Below are positions 43,496-52,918 of a stretch of 64,000 bases of DNA, one piece after another (the stretch's first letter is position 1; each line of letters begins with the position of its first letter). Both the position numbers and the translations under genes were made by a program. The notes under the pieces were generated by a model. That model was not told the origin of the DNA. It ran no database searches and saw only the letters and a program-made list of their open reading frames with translations. Source of the stretch: Polaribacter sp. L3A8 (lineage in GTDB: Bacteria > Bacteroidota > Bacteroidia > Flavobacteriales > Flavobacteriaceae); NCBI RefSeq assembly GCF_009796785.1, contig NZ_CP047026.1, positions 1,944,001 through 2,008,000 on the forward strand. The letters run 5' to 3'.

Positions 43496-43503
43496 TAAAT
43501 TTG
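43496..43503 (+). promoter_or_regulatory. -7 promoter element of ccsBA
   Basis: TAAATTTG matches TAnnTTTG exactly and lies 29 bp before ATG 43533. It overlaps the first codons of an earlier in-frame ATG (43491), which argues that 43533 is the true start. Confidence 0.45.
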
Positions 43504-43532
43504 TTGCTCTTTTAAAAAAGCATTTCAGAAGG

Positions 43533-46500
43533 ATGAAAAAAATTATTAGTATACTTTACTCAACACGTTTAATGGCAGTCTTATTTATAGTTTTTGCCAC
43601 TGCAATGGGAATTGCCACATTTATAGAAAACGACTTTGGCACACAAACCTCAAAAGCACTCGTGTATAACACCTGGTGGTTTGAAGCTATTATGGTATTC
43701 TTTGTTATTAATTTCTTTGGAAACATTTTTAGATACAGATTATATAAAAAAGAAAAATGGGCTGTTTTAATGTTTCATTTGGCTTTTTTCTTTATTTTAA
43801 TTGGTGCAGGAGTAACACGTTACATGGGCTTTGAAGGTATTATGATGATTGAGGAAGGACAATCTACCAATAAATTCTTATCTGAAACTACTTATTTAAA
43901 TGTAATTGTTGATAACGGGAAAGTTCAAAAACCAGAAATAAACAAACCTATATTATTATCTGCATGGGGTAAAAATTCTTGGTCTTATTCAGATAATTTT
44001 AAAAACGAAGACAAAACACAAGATTTTAGTTTTGAATTGGTTGATTATATTCCTTGGGCAGAAAAAAAATTAGTAGCGGATGAAAACGGTGTTGAACATT
44101 TATTTTTTGTTGAATCTTCTGAAGGTACGCGCCATGAACACTGGATTAAAAAAGGAACAACTCAGAATATACACGGTGTTTTAGTAAGTTTTGATACTCC
44201 AGACAACAATGCTTCTATAAACTTTACAAAAGAAAATGGAAACTTAAAAATGGTTTCTAAAGATGCCGGTGATTGGTTTAGAATGGCAGATCAAAAAAGA
44301 GGAAACATTGTAAAAGACTCTGTTCAGAATTTTCAGTATTTAACGTTACACAATATTGCTGGCTTACAATTTGTGATTCCTAAACCTGCTGAAAAAGGAT
44401 TTATGAAAACTACTAGTGGTAAAAAAGATAGTAAAAATTTAGATGTTATTGTTTTAGACGTTAAAAGCAACAACGAAACAAAAAGAATAGAATTAACTGG
44501 TGGTAAATATAATTCTGCAGGCTCTAAAGAACTTACTGTTGGAGGATTAAATTTTAGAATGTTATACGGTTCTAAAATATTAGAAACCCCGTTTTCATTA
44601 AAACTAAACGACTTTCAATTAGAAAAATATCCAGGTTCTGAAAGTGCTGCTTCTTATGCAAGTGAAGTAACCGTAGTAGATACAGAAGAAACATTTGATT
44701 ATAGAATTTACATGAACCATATTTTAGACCACAAAGGCTACAAGTTTTTTCAATCTAGTTACGACTTATCAGGACCAAGAGAAGAAACACACCTCTCTGT
44801 AAATCATGATTTTTGGGGAACCTTTATTACTTATTTAGGCTATTCTTTATTATATACAGGGTTAATAAGTATGCTTTTTGATAAAAACACACGTTTTAAT
44901 GACTTAAAACAAGGTTTGAAAAAAATTAGAAAGAAAAAAATGACCCTTTCTATTGTAGCAACATTATTCATTTCTAGTTTTAGTTTTGGTCAACATACAG
45001 CACATAAAGAAAATAACATTTCAAATCAGCAAATAGATTCTGTTTTAAAAGCAAATTTAGTTGATATAAACCATGCTGAAAGTTTTAATAAGCTAGTAAT
45101 ACAAGATGCTGGTGGACGAATGAAACCAGCTCACACATTTGCTTCTGAATTGGTTAGAAAAGTTAGTCAAACAGAAACCTTTAATGGCATGCAACCTAGT
45201 CAGGTTTTGTTATCTATTATAGAAAACCCACGTTTGTGGTTTGAAGTTCCTGTAATTTATTTAGAAAAAGGAAACTATAAAATTAGACAATTGATAGGTA
45301 TTCCTGAAACTACAGAATATGCACGTTTATCTGATTTTATTACTCCAACCGGAGCTTATAAAATTAAAGAACAAGTAGCGGAATCACAGAAAAAAAATGT
45401 AAAAAATAAATACGAAAAAGACCTTATTAAAATTGATAAACGAGTAGGTTTATTATATAGCGCAATTGGTGGTGGTATTTTACGTATTTACCCAATTCCT
45501 AATGATGATAATAACACTTGGGTTTCTCAACCAGAAACTTTAACGGCAGGTTTTAAAGCAACAGACTCTGTCTTTGTTCGTCAATCTTTACCTGTTTACA
45601 TTCAGCTTTTACAAGAAGCAAAACAAACCAAAGATTATACAAAAGCAAATCAAATTTTAGACGGAATTAAAAAGTTTCAAAAGAAATTTGGGGCTGAAGT
45701 ATATCCGTCAGAAAATAAAATTGATTTAGAAATTACTTATAATAAATGGAGCATATTTACAAAGACTTCTATTTTTTATATGATTTTAGGATTGTTATTA
45801 ATCTTTATTGAAATCTTAAAAATATTTTTCTATAAATCTAAAGCACTTAGTTTAATCGTAAAAGGACTTATTGTTCTAACCCTTCTAAGTTTTCTCTTCC
45901 ACACATTCGGCTTAGCAGCTAGATGGTACATTAGCGGAAATGCTCCTTGGAGTAATGCTTACGAGTCTATTATTTATGTTGCCTGGGCAACTATGCTATT
46001 TGGTTTGTATTTAGGAAAAAAATCGACATTAACTATTGGAGCGACAACATTTTTAGCAGCCATTATTTTAATATTTGCACATCAAAACTGGTTAGATCCT
46101 GCCATTGCTAATTTACAACCTGTACTAAACTCTTGGTGGTTAATGGTACATGTATCTATTATTGTAGCTAGTTATGGGCCTTTTTCTTTAGGTATGATTT
46201 TAGGTATTGTTTCTTTACTACTTATTGTCTTTACAACAGAAAAGAATAAAAAGAGAATGGATCTTAATATTAAAGAATTAACAATAATTACCGAAATGGC
46301 AGTTACCGTTGGTTTGGTTATGCTAACGGTTGGTAACTTTCTTGGCGGAATGTGGGCTAATGAAAGTTGGGGACGTTATTGGGGCTGGGATCCAAAAGAA
46401 ACTTGGGCTTTAATTTCTATTATGATCTATGCTTTTGTTTTACACATGCGTTTAATACCTGGTTTACGTAGTAGACTTGCATTTAATTTTGCGGCGGCTT

Positions 46501-46679
46501 TTGCTTACTTATCTATAATGATGACTTATTTTGGAGTAAACTTTTATTTATCTGGTTTGCATTCTTATGCGAGTGGAGATAAAGCCGTAACACCACAAGA
46601 AGCTTATATTTATATTGCTGCTTTAGTTATATTAACAATTATAGCATCGTTTAAATACAAGAAATACTTTAAAAAGTAA
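43533..46679 (+). CDS. Cytochrome c biogenesis protein CcsBA (ResB-CcsA fusion)
   Basis: A 1048-residue fusion of the two System II components that export haem and ligate it to apocytochrome c. The N-terminal part is ResB/CcsB-like (STRLMAVLFIVFATAMGIAT, then FGNIFRYRLYKKEKW) with a large periplasmic domain. The C-terminal third is CcsA with the haem-handling tryptophan-rich motif WGRYWGWDPKETW and flanking His in transmembrane helices. Such fusions are typical of Bacteroidota and epsilonproteobacteria. ATG 43533 (MKKIISILYSTRLM) follows a -7 box. Confidence 0.92.
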   Translation: MKKIISILYSTRLMAVLFIVFATAMGIATFIENDFGTQTSKALVYNTWWFEAIMVFFVINFFGNIFRYRLYKKEKWAVLMFHLAFFFILIGAGVTRYMGFEGIMMIEEGQSTNKFLSETTYLNVIVDNGKVQKPEINKPILLSAWGKNSWSYSDNFKNEDKTQDFSFELVDYIPWAEKKLVADENGVEHLFFVESSEGTRHEHWIKKGTTQNIHGVLVSFDTPDNNASINFTKENGNLKMVSKDAGDWFRMADQKRGNIVKDSVQNFQYLTLHNIAGLQFVIPKPAEKGFMKTTSGKKDSKNLDVIVLDVKSNNETKRIELTGGKYNSAGSKELTVGGLNFRMLYGSKILETPFSLKLNDFQLEKYPGSESAASYASEVTVVDTEETFDYRIYMNHILDHKGYKFFQSSYDLSGPREETHLSVNHDFWGTFITYLGYSLLYTGLISMLFDKNTRFNDLKQGLKKIRKKKMTLSIVATLFISSFSFGQHTAHKENNISNQQIDSVLKANLVDINHAESFNKLVIQDAGGRMKPAHTFASELVRKVSQTETFNGMQPSQVLLSIIENPRLWFEVPVIYLEKGNYKIRQLIGIPETTEYARLSDFITPTGAYKIKEQVAESQKKNVKNKYEKDLIKIDKRVGLLYSAIGGGILRIYPIPNDDNNTWVSQPETLTAGFKATDSVFVRQSLPVYIQLLQEAKQTKDYTKANQILDGIKKFQKKFGAEVYPSENKIDLEITYNKWSIFTKTSIFYMILGLLLIFIEILKIFFYKSKALSLIVKGLIVLTLLSFLFHTFGLAARWYISGNAPWSNAYESIIYVAWATMLFGLYLGKKSTLTIGATTFLAAIILIFAHQNWLDPAIANLQPVLNSWWLMVHVSIIVASYGPFSLGMILGIVSLLLIVFTTEKNKKRMDLNIKELTIITEMAVTVGLVMLTVGNFLGGMWANESWGRYWGWDPKETWALISIMIYAFVLHMRLIPGLRSRLAFNFAAAFAYLSIMMTYFGVNFYLSGLHSYASGDKAVTPQEAYIYIAALVILTIIASFKYKKYFKK

Positions 46680-46702
46680 CGATAAAGTTTCGCAATAAAA
46701 TG

Positions 46703-46710
46703 TATTTTTG
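46703..46710 (+). promoter_or_regulatory. -7 promoter element upstream of the DUF2892-like gene
   Basis: TATTTTTG, an exact -7 consensus, lies 30 bp before the ATG at 46741. Confidence 0.45.
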
Positions 46711-46740
46711 CTTTCGATTTAATTAACATTAAAAAACAAT

Positions 46741-47256
46741 ATGTTTCATAAAAATATAAAATTAGCTATTGCAGGTTTACTTACAGCTTGGGCAGTGTAC
46801 CAATTCACTCAAGTAAATATAATGAACGGAATTTCTATCTTATTACTAGCCGGAATTTTTGTTTTACTATATTTTAAAAACGAATTTATTTTAATGGCTT
46901 TTTTACAATTACGTAAACAAAATTTTGAAGGAACTCAAAAATGGTTGGGTTATATTAAAAACCCTGAAGCGGCTTTAATTGTAAAACAACAAGGGTATTA
47001 TAATTATTTACACGGAATTATATTAAGTCAGACAAATATTACACAAGCTGAAAAATATTTGCGTAAAGCTATAAAATTAGGTTTGGCAATGGATCATGAT
47101 TTAGCAATGGCTAAATTACAGTTAGCGGGTATTGCGATGACAAAAAGACGTAAACGTGAAGCAGTTAATTTAATGGCGGAGGCTAAAAAATTAGACAAAC
47201 ATGGTATGCTTAAAGAACAAATGGGTATGATGAAACAACAAATGAAGAAGATTTAA
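46741..47256 (+). CDS. DUF2892-like membrane protein with TPR-like helices
   Basis: A 171-residue protein. The first ~60 residues hold two transmembrane helices (LAIAGLLTAWAVYQF and ISILLLAGIFVLLYF) as in DUF2892 proteins. The rest is a helical soluble domain with TPR-like pairs (AEKYLRKAIKLGLAMDHDLA, then MAKLQLAGIAMTKRRKREAV). The C-terminus is Met/Lys-rich. Function is unknown. It is transcribed alone from its own promoter to a strong terminator. Confidence 0.7.
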   Translation: MFHKNIKLAIAGLLTAWAVYQFTQVNIMNGISILLLAGIFVLLYFKNEFILMAFLQLRKQNFEGTQKWLGYIKNPEAALIVKQQGYYNYLHGIILSQTNITQAEKYLRKAIKLGLAMDHDLAMAKLQLAGIAMTKRRKREAVNLMAEAKKLDKHGMLKEQMGMMKQQMKKI

Positions 47257-47280
47257 TCTATTTTGTTTTTACTGATATAA

Positions 47281-47310
47281 AAAAAATCCGCTAAAAAGCG
47301 GATTTTTTTT
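47281..47310 (+). terminator. Intrinsic terminator
   Basis: AAAAAATCCGCT pairs with AGCGGATTTTTT around AAAA and is followed by more T residues, 24 bp after the DUF2892-like stop. Confidence 0.85.
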
Positions 47311-47371
47311 ATGACTAATACTTTCTTATTAAAACTTAAAACACTCTTTATGTAGTTGGCCTATAAAAGAG

Positions 47372-47483
47372 CTTAGCCCTGATTGAGCGGTCTGTTTGAG
47401 CTCTTTTTAGTACTGATTTTTATCAGGACTAAAAAAGCGAGTAGTGAAAGCAGGAAATAGCTACTAAAAAAGAAGCTATTTCC
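47372..47483 (-). ncRNA. Flavobacterial 3'-end structured element, copy 2
   Basis: On the plus strand it shares TTAGCCCTGATTGA and GAAAGCAGGAAATAGCT with copy 1 and carries an extended inner stem (TTTTTAGTACTGAT / ATCAGGACTAAAAA). On the minus strand it begins about 17 bp after the stop of the LysM lipoprotein gene. An extra inverted GGAAATAGCTTCT-like word ends it. Confidence 0.5.
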
Positions 47484-47499
47484 GTTTATAAATACTTTT

Positions 47500-49113
47500 C
47501 TACTTTAACCTCGTTAAACTTAAATCTTTATTATACTGAACAATAAACAGTCCGTTATTTTCTGATACACCAAACATTTTACTTGAATAATCAAACTTAC
47601 TTTCTACCCTAAAAGAAGCTCCATCTTTAAAAGTATCTTTTAAATCATCTCCAGAAGCTAAACGAATTAAAACATCATAGGTAATATCAAAACCTTTGGT
47701 TGCCGAAAAAGAAGGCAACGCATTGTTCTTTTTAGCATATTGATTATTAAATTGCTGTGTAGATGCAGAAGCTTCATTTACATACTCATCACTAACATAA
47801 GTTAGGTTGATTTTGGCTAGTTTTAAATTTGCTATTTTATCGAAAGCTTTTCCTTTATTAAAAGTAAAAACACGGATGCTTGTGTTTTCTGGTAAACTAA
47901 TTAAACTATTTATAGCATCTGCTACTAAAATAGTGTTTCCAGAAGTTAAAACAATCCAGTTTTCTTCATTAGGTTTTAAAATTTTTAAGAAACGATCTTT
48001 GGCAATATACCCTTTACTAGGCTTAAGAATATGAACAGCATTGATAGAATCGTGCGACTGTAAAGATTGTTTTATAATAGCATTAGAAGTGTTAGAATCT
48101 GATTTTCCATCACCTACCAAGATTAAATTTCCTTTTGTAAAATTATCTTTAATATACGCTGTTAGTTCTTCTCTAAAAACTTTTTTCTCGGGTGACGTTT
48201 TTATCAATTTAGACGCTGTAAACTTAGATTGATTTTTAGAGTAAAAAGGAAACACTACGGGTACATTTACCTTATTTGCAACTATTTCTACTTCTTCAGA
48301 ATATAACGGCCCAATAACTACATCATTCTTATTAAGATTATTTTCTGCTAAAATAGTGCTGATTTTTGTTCCATTTTTTTCTGTATCAAAAACATTTAGG
48401 TCTATTTCTATTCCTTGTTTTCTTAATGAATCTATAGCTATTTCTGCTCCTAAGTAAAAATCGGTAACCATATTTGCTAATTTACTTTTCTGAAAAATAT
48501 CTTTTGATTCTGTACCACTGTATTCTTTTGCACTAAATGGCAAAAGTAGTGCTACTTTTAAAGAAATATTATCTTCTATAACATCTTCGTAAATATCGTT
48601 TTCAGAGACATCTCCTTCTACTATTGGTTTAATTTTTATAACCTGTCCTACTTTTAGACCTTCAGATAATATTGGGTTTAAAGCAATTATTTCTTTTTGA
48701 GAAACATTATAAAAACGCGTTAAACTATAGAAAGTATCTCCTTTTTTTACTTCGTAAACAACAAAGTTCTTTTTAAGTTCATTTAAAACTTCTTCTTCTT
48801 TATTTTTTAAAGCGGCTTCTTTTTTTGCAGCATCCGAAATTTCATCATCTACAGTTTTTCCTTTTGTAACTGAATTTGATGCTTTTATTTTTTTGTTCGG
48901 AATTACAATTACAGAATTTACTTCTGGTTTTCTGCCAACATCTGGGTTTAAGCGCAGTAAATCACTGGTTTTCATGTCCAATCTCTGGGCAATCCCTCTC
49001 ATTGTTTCACCTTCTTTTACTTTATACTGAACGTACTTTTTTTGTTGACCGCAAGAAACAGTAAACGTTAAAATACATAGAAAAACAAAAAATTTTACAT
49101 GTTTCATATACAT
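47500..49113 (-). CDS. LysM lipoprotein with a periplasmic-binding-type receptor domain
   Basis: About 537 residues. A lipoprotein signal peptide ends TFTVSC. Two LysM domains follow (VKEGETMRGIAQRLDM near residue 35 and VKKGDTFYSLTRFYNVSQKE near residue 125). The last ~350 residues resemble an amino-acid/LivJ-type ligand-binding fold (LKVALLLPFSAKE, then FYLGAEIAIDSLRK), as in LpoA/LppC-like proteins. It probably binds peptidoglycan and acts in wall maintenance. ATG 49113 overlaps the guaA stop as TAATG; ATG 49107 is an alternative. Confidence 0.85.
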   Translation of the reverse strand: MYMKHVKFFVFLCILTFTVSCGQQKKYVQYKVKEGETMRGIAQRLDMKTSDLLRLNPDVGRKPEVNSVIVIPNKKIKASNSVTKGKTVDDEISDAAKKEAALKNKEEEVLNELKKNFVVYEVKKGDTFYSLTRFYNVSQKEIIALNPILSEGLKVGQVIKIKPIVEGDVSENDIYEDVIEDNISLKVALLLPFSAKEYSGTESKDIFQKSKLANMVTDFYLGAEIAIDSLRKQGIEIDLNVFDTEKNGTKISTILAENNLNKNDVVIGPLYSEEVEIVANKVNVPVVFPFYSKNQSKFTASKLIKTSPEKKVFREELTAYIKDNFTKGNLILVGDGKSDSNTSNAIIKQSLQSHDSINAVHILKPSKGYIAKDRFLKILKPNEENWIVLTSGNTILVADAINSLISLPENTSIRVFTFNKGKAFDKIANLKLAKINLTYVSDEYVNEASASTQQFNNQYAKKNNALPSFSATKGFDITYDVLIRLASGDDLKDTFKDGASFRVESKFDYSSKMFGVSENNGLFIVQYNKDLSLTRLK

Positions 49114-50648
49114 TATTCCCATTCTATAGTTGCAGGTGGTTTAGAGCTAATATCATAGACAACTCTGTTTACACCTTTTACTTGATTTATAATTTTATTA
49201 GATGTTTTTTGCAAAAACTCATAAGGTAAATTTACCCAATCTGCAGTCATACCATCTGTACTTTCTACGGCTCTTAAAGCCACTACTTTTTCGTAAGTTC
49301 TTTCATCTCCCATTACTCCTACAGAGTTTACTGGCAGTAACATAGCACCTGCTTGCCAAACTTTATCATACAAGCCATCTTCTTTTAATCCGTTTATAAA
49401 AACGGCGTCTACTTCTTGTAAAATTCTAACTTTTTCTGCAGTAATATCTCCTAAAATACGGATTCCTAAACCTGGTCCAGGAAAAGGATGACGCCCTAAT
49501 AATTCTGGATCAATCCCCATAGAAGCTCCTACTCTTCTTACTTCGTCTTTAAAAATCATTCTTAAAGGCTCTACAATTTTTAATTTCATATAATCTGGTA
49601 AACCTCCCACATTATGATGACTTTTAATTGTTGCAGATGGTCCTCCATTTACAGAAACAGACTCAATAACATCTGGATAAATAGTACCTTGTGCTAACCA
49701 AGTTACATCTGTAATTTGATGTGCTTCATCATCAAAAACCTCAATAAAAGAGTTTCCGATTGCTTTTCTTTTTTTCTCTGGATCTGTTAATCCTTCTAAA
49801 GCTTTCAAAAAACGTGCCGATGCATCTACACCTTTAACGTTTAATCCCATACCTTCGTATTGAGTTAGTACACTTTCGAACTCATTTTTTCTTAAAAGAC
49901 CATTATTAACAAAAATACAATACAGGTTTTTACCAATTGCTTTGTGTAATAATACTGCTGCCACTGTAGAATCTACACCACCAGAAAGTCCTAAAACTAC
50001 TTTATCGTTTCCTACTTTTTCTCTAATTGCTGCTACAGTACTTTCTACAAAAGAATCTGGAGTCCAAGTTTGTGCTACTCTTGCAATTTTAACCAAAAAG
50101 TTTTCTAATAACTGTTTACCGTCTTTAGAGTGATACACTTCTGGATGAAATTGAATTGCATACGTTTCTTCACCTTCTATTTTATAAGCAGCATTTTCTA
50201 CATCTTTTGTGCTTGCTAATAATTTTCCTCCTGTTGGTAATTCTTTAATAGTGTCTGAATGGCTCATCCAAACCTGACTCCCTTCTGAAATGTTTTCGAA
50301 GAAAGTTTCTCCACTTTCAATAAAAGATAAGTTTGCTCTACCATATTCTCTAGTATTTGAAGGAGCTACTTTTCCGCCAGAAAAATGTGCTAAATATTGA
50401 GCACCATAACAAACTGCTAAAACAGGCTTTTTTCCTCTAATTTCTGATAAATCTGGGTGTAAAACATTTTCTCCTCTTACAGAGTTTGGGCTACCTGATA
50501 AGATAACTGCTTTAAATTCGCTTGCGTTTGCTGGTTGATGATTGTAAGGATGAATTTCACAGTAGATGTTTAATTCTCTTACTCTTCGCGCAATTAGTTG
50601 TGTGTATTGCGATCCGAAATCTAAAATAAGTACGTTGTGTTGTTGCAT
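49113..50648 (-). CDS. guaA: GMP synthase (glutamine-hydrolysing)
   Basis: A 511-residue GuaA that converts XMP to GMP with glutamine and ATP. The N-terminal class I amidotransferase domain has [13 protein letters not shown] with the nucleophile Cys near residue 80 and FHPEVYHS with the catalytic His. The synthetase PP-loop GLSGGVDST lies near residue 222, and the C-terminal dimerisation domain ends [23 protein letters not shown] 50648 ([17 protein letters not shown]) is three bases after the -7 box, so its mRNA may be leaderless. Confidence 0.96.
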   Translation of the reverse strand: MQQHNVLILDFGSQYTQLIARRVRELNIYCEIHPYNHQPANASEFKAVILSGSPNSVRGENVLHPDLSEIRGKKPVLAVCYGAQYLAHFSGGKVAPSNTREYGRANLSFIESGETFFENISEGSQVWMSHSDTIKELPTGGKLLASTKDVENAAYKIEGEETYAIQFHPEVYHSKDGKQLLENFLVKIARVAQTWTPDSFVESTVAAIREKVGNDKVVLGLSGGVDSTVAAVLLHKAIGKNLYCIFVNNGLLRKNEFESVLTQYEGMGLNVKGVDASARFLKALEGLTDPEKKRKAIGNSFIEVFDDEAHQITDVTWLAQGTIYPDVIESVSVNGGPSATIKSHHNVGGLPDYMKLKIVEPLRMIFKDEVRRVGASMGIDPELLGRHPFPGPGLGIRILGDITAEKVRILQEVDAVFINGLKEDGLYDKVWQAGAMLLPVNSVGVMGDERTYEKVVALRAVESTDGMTADWVNLPYEFLQKTSNKIINQVKGVNRVVYDISSKPPATIEWE

Positions 50649-51073
50649 GCGCAAAAATAATATATTGATTTGAAATTAAACGCAAAGCACACAAAGAATT
50701 TTAGCAAAGTGTGCAAAGAAATAAATATTAACGTAATTTGGTATCTCAATATTATTTTTCCAGAATAACTTCCTGAAAAAATATTAAAAAAAATAAACGA
50801 AAAGTATTTTCGCTAAGGAAGCAAAGAAAAAACGCTATGTATCTTGGAGTAACAACTTTTAACAATAATAAAATTAACTAAACGAAAAGAACGCTAAGAT
50901 TTTTTACAAAGAGCGAAAAAAAAATCTCTGTATATATAATTGCTTTACTTTGTAAACCTCTGTTTAACAACTCGTAAAATTATTAAAACATCACTAATCG
51001 AAAAGTACACAAAGAAAAAAGCTATGTAAAGTTCTTTGTTTTACTCTGTAAATTTTCCTGAAACAATCAAGTC
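50649..51073. other. Intergenic region with degenerate short repeats
   Basis: About 425 bp without a gene. It contains repeated, imperfect words of the form CGCAAAGCACACAAAGAA, GCAAAGTGTGCAAAGAAATA, AAGCAAAGAAAAAACGCTAT and ACACAAAGAAAAAAGCTATG. These look like decayed copies of one unit. It also holds the guaA promoter (50652-50659). Confidence 0.55.
50652..50659 (-). promoter_or_regulatory. -7 promoter element of guaA
   Basis: On the minus strand TATTTTTG, an exact TAnnTTTG match, ends only three bases before the guaA ATG. A normal transcription start would fall on or next to the A of the ATG. Confidence 0.5.
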
Positions 51074-52138
51074 TTAAAAACGATAAACAATAGCATTGAT
51101 GTTCATTCCTGCACCAACTGAAGCAAAAATAACAACATCTCCTTTATTTACTTCTTGCCCCTCAATTACTCCTTTTAAAACCAAATCTAATAATGTAGGT
51201 ACGGTTGCAACAGAACTATTTCCTAATTTACGAATACTTAAAGGCATTACTCCTTCTGGAACTTTCTTTTTAAATAATCTAAAGAAACGTTTCATAATAG
51301 CCTCGTCCATTTTTTCATTGGCTTGATGAATGAATATCTTTTTAACATCGTCTATTTCTACGCCACTTTTATCTAAAGCAAATTTCATAGCAGCAGGAAC
51401 ATGAACCAAGGCAAATTCATAAATTTTTCTACCTAACATTTTAATATACTGCACATCTTGGTTTTCTTCTTTATTAAAAGAACTACCGTAATGTAAGTAA
51501 AAGGCTTCGTCATTTGCAAAGGTTTGCGTTGCATTACTTAAAATACCAACATTAGCTTCTTCTGTAGCTTCTAAAATACAAGCTCCTGCTCCATCACTAA
51601 AAATCATAGAATCTCTATCGTATTTATCTACCACTCTAGACAACGTTTCAGAACCAATAACCAAACATTTTTTAGCCATTCCTGCTTTAATAAATGCATG
51701 GGCTTGTATGGTTGCTTCTATCCAACCTGGGCAACAAAAAAGAATATCATACGCAACACAGTTAGGGTTTTTAATACCCAACTTGTGTTTTACTCTTGTT
51801 GCCAGACTTGGTAACATATCACTTTGTACTGCACCTACTTTTACGTCTCCAAAATTATGAGCGATAATAATATAATCTAAATCTTCTTGATTGATATTGG
51901 CATCTTCAATTGCTTTTTGAGCTGCAAAGTATGCCAAATCAGAAGAGGCATATTCTGGTTTTGCGTATCGTCTTTCTTCTATACCGGTAATTGCTTTAAA
52001 TTTTTCGATAATAACATCATTTTCTGATGAAAAGGTAGTACCATCTTCATTCAAGAAATGTTCATTTAAGAAATCTTTGTTTTCCTTTTTAATAGATGGT
52101 ATAAAAGTTCCTGTTCCTGTTATTTTTGATGAAATCAT
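51074..52138 (-). CDS. 3-oxoacyl-ACP synthase III family protein (KASIII-like)
   Basis: A 354-residue thiolase-fold condensing enzyme. The triad is complete: Cys136 in LFCCPGW, His in IHQANEKM near residue 265 and Asn in RKLGNSSVATVPTLLD near residue 305. It is longer than housekeeping FabH (~320) and has an N-terminal insertion, so it may start a special fatty acid, polyene pigment or hydrocarbon pathway. No partner genes are adjacent. A perfect 19-bp palindrome lies ~45 bp upstream. Confidence 0.85.
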   Translation of the reverse strand: MISSKITGTGTFIPSIKKENKDFLNEHFLNEDGTTFSSENDVIIEKFKAITGIEERRYAKPEYASSDLAYFAAQKAIEDANINQEDLDYIIIAHNFGDVKVGAVQSDMLPSLATRVKHKLGIKNPNCVAYDILFCCPGWIEATIQAHAFIKAGMAKKCLVIGSETLSRVVDKYDRDSMIFSDGAGACILEATEEANVGILSNATQTFANDEAFYLHYGSSFNKEENQDVQYIKMLGRKIYEFALVHVPAAMKFALDKSGVEIDDVKKIFIHQANEKMDEAIMKRFFRLFKKKVPEGVMPLSIRKLGNSSVATVPTLLDLVLKGVIEGQEVNKGDVVIFASVGAGMNINAIVYRF

Positions 52139-52181
52139 AGTTGATATTAATATTATTTTATTGAAAAATATAAGCCCTCTA

Positions 52182-52200
52182 AATTACAATTTTTGTAATT
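52182..52200. promoter_or_regulatory. Palindromic operator-like site upstream of the KASIII gene
   Basis: AATTACAA-TTT-TTGTAATT, perfect 8-bp arms around three bases, lies 44-62 bp before the KASIII-like start codon. It could bind a dimeric regulator. Confidence 0.45.
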
Positions 52201-52281
52201 AACACCATTAAAATCCTTTATAAAAAATGATATTCAAAGTAGCTGTTTTAAAAAAATCTTATTTAGAAGGAATCTGTGTTT

Positions 52282-52662
52282 TTATTGATAAACTCCCATT
52301 TTTAGTTCCATAACAGTAGCTATAGACCTTGCTCTATTCTTCATATTGTGCGCATTTTCTCCTTCAAAACTAGCATCTATCGTTTCAAAAAAATACGATA
52401 TCCAAATAGTAAAATGTTCTTTCTTAAAAACCACAAAAGCATTTTTATCCACATGCTTTTTCATCACATTATTAGCGTAGGTATTTGTATCGAAAAGAAT
52501 GTCGTTCCAAAAATCAGAAATAACGTTTAAATGTTCTTCTAAATGATTTTGTGCTACAATATCTTCGAAAAAAGGAATCATTTTTTTATCAGCCAATAAC
52601 AAATCATAAAACTTTGTAATAATAAATTTGATGTCTTTTCTTGAAGAAATATCTGGTTTCAT
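52282..52662 (-). CDS. Group III truncated haemoglobin
   Basis: A 126-residue 2-on-2 globin. FYDLLLADKKMIPFFED and HLNVISDFWNDILF match helices B to E of group III trHb. The conserved YFFETIDASFEG follows, with the proximal His candidate in KKEHFTIW near residue 77. The start is ATG 52662 (MKPDISSRKD). Group III globins are thought to handle O2, NO or peroxide. It is transcribed alone between the KASIII gene and a structured element. Confidence 0.87.
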   Translation of the reverse strand: MKPDISSRKDIKFIITKFYDLLLADKKMIPFFEDIVAQNHLEEHLNVISDFWNDILFDTNTYANNVMKKHVDKNAFVVFKKEHFTIWISYFFETIDASFEGENAHNMKNRARSIATVMELKMGVYQ

Positions 52663-52766
52663 ATACAATTTAGTTTTATTATTTCCTTAAAAACACCTAC
52701 AAGCTTCTTAACACCTTGCAAGAAAAAGACAAGGTAAGGTTCTAAAAACAGTATCATTTACTGTTT

Positions 52767-52913
52767 GCGTTAGGGATTGAAACGGCATCCTTTTTATGCT
52801 TACCTTTTATTCTATATCTTTTTTTGTAATTAATTCATTTTTTTTTTAGAAAAATAAGTTAAACTAAATGCTGCATAAAAAGATATAGTGGAAAGCCTGT
52901 TAAAACGCCCTAA
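52767..52913 (-). ncRNA. Flavobacterial 3'-end structured element, copy 3
   Basis: GCGTTAGGGATTGAAACGGC (52767-52786) and GTGGAAAGCCTGTTAAAACG (from 52888) flank a long A/T hairpin (ATCCTTTTTATGC / GCATAAAAAGAT). The outer TTAGGG and CCCTAA pair exactly. The words match the core of copies 1 and 2. On the minus strand it starts 6 bp after the cdd stop. Confidence 0.5.
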
Positions 52914-52918
52914 AAAAA

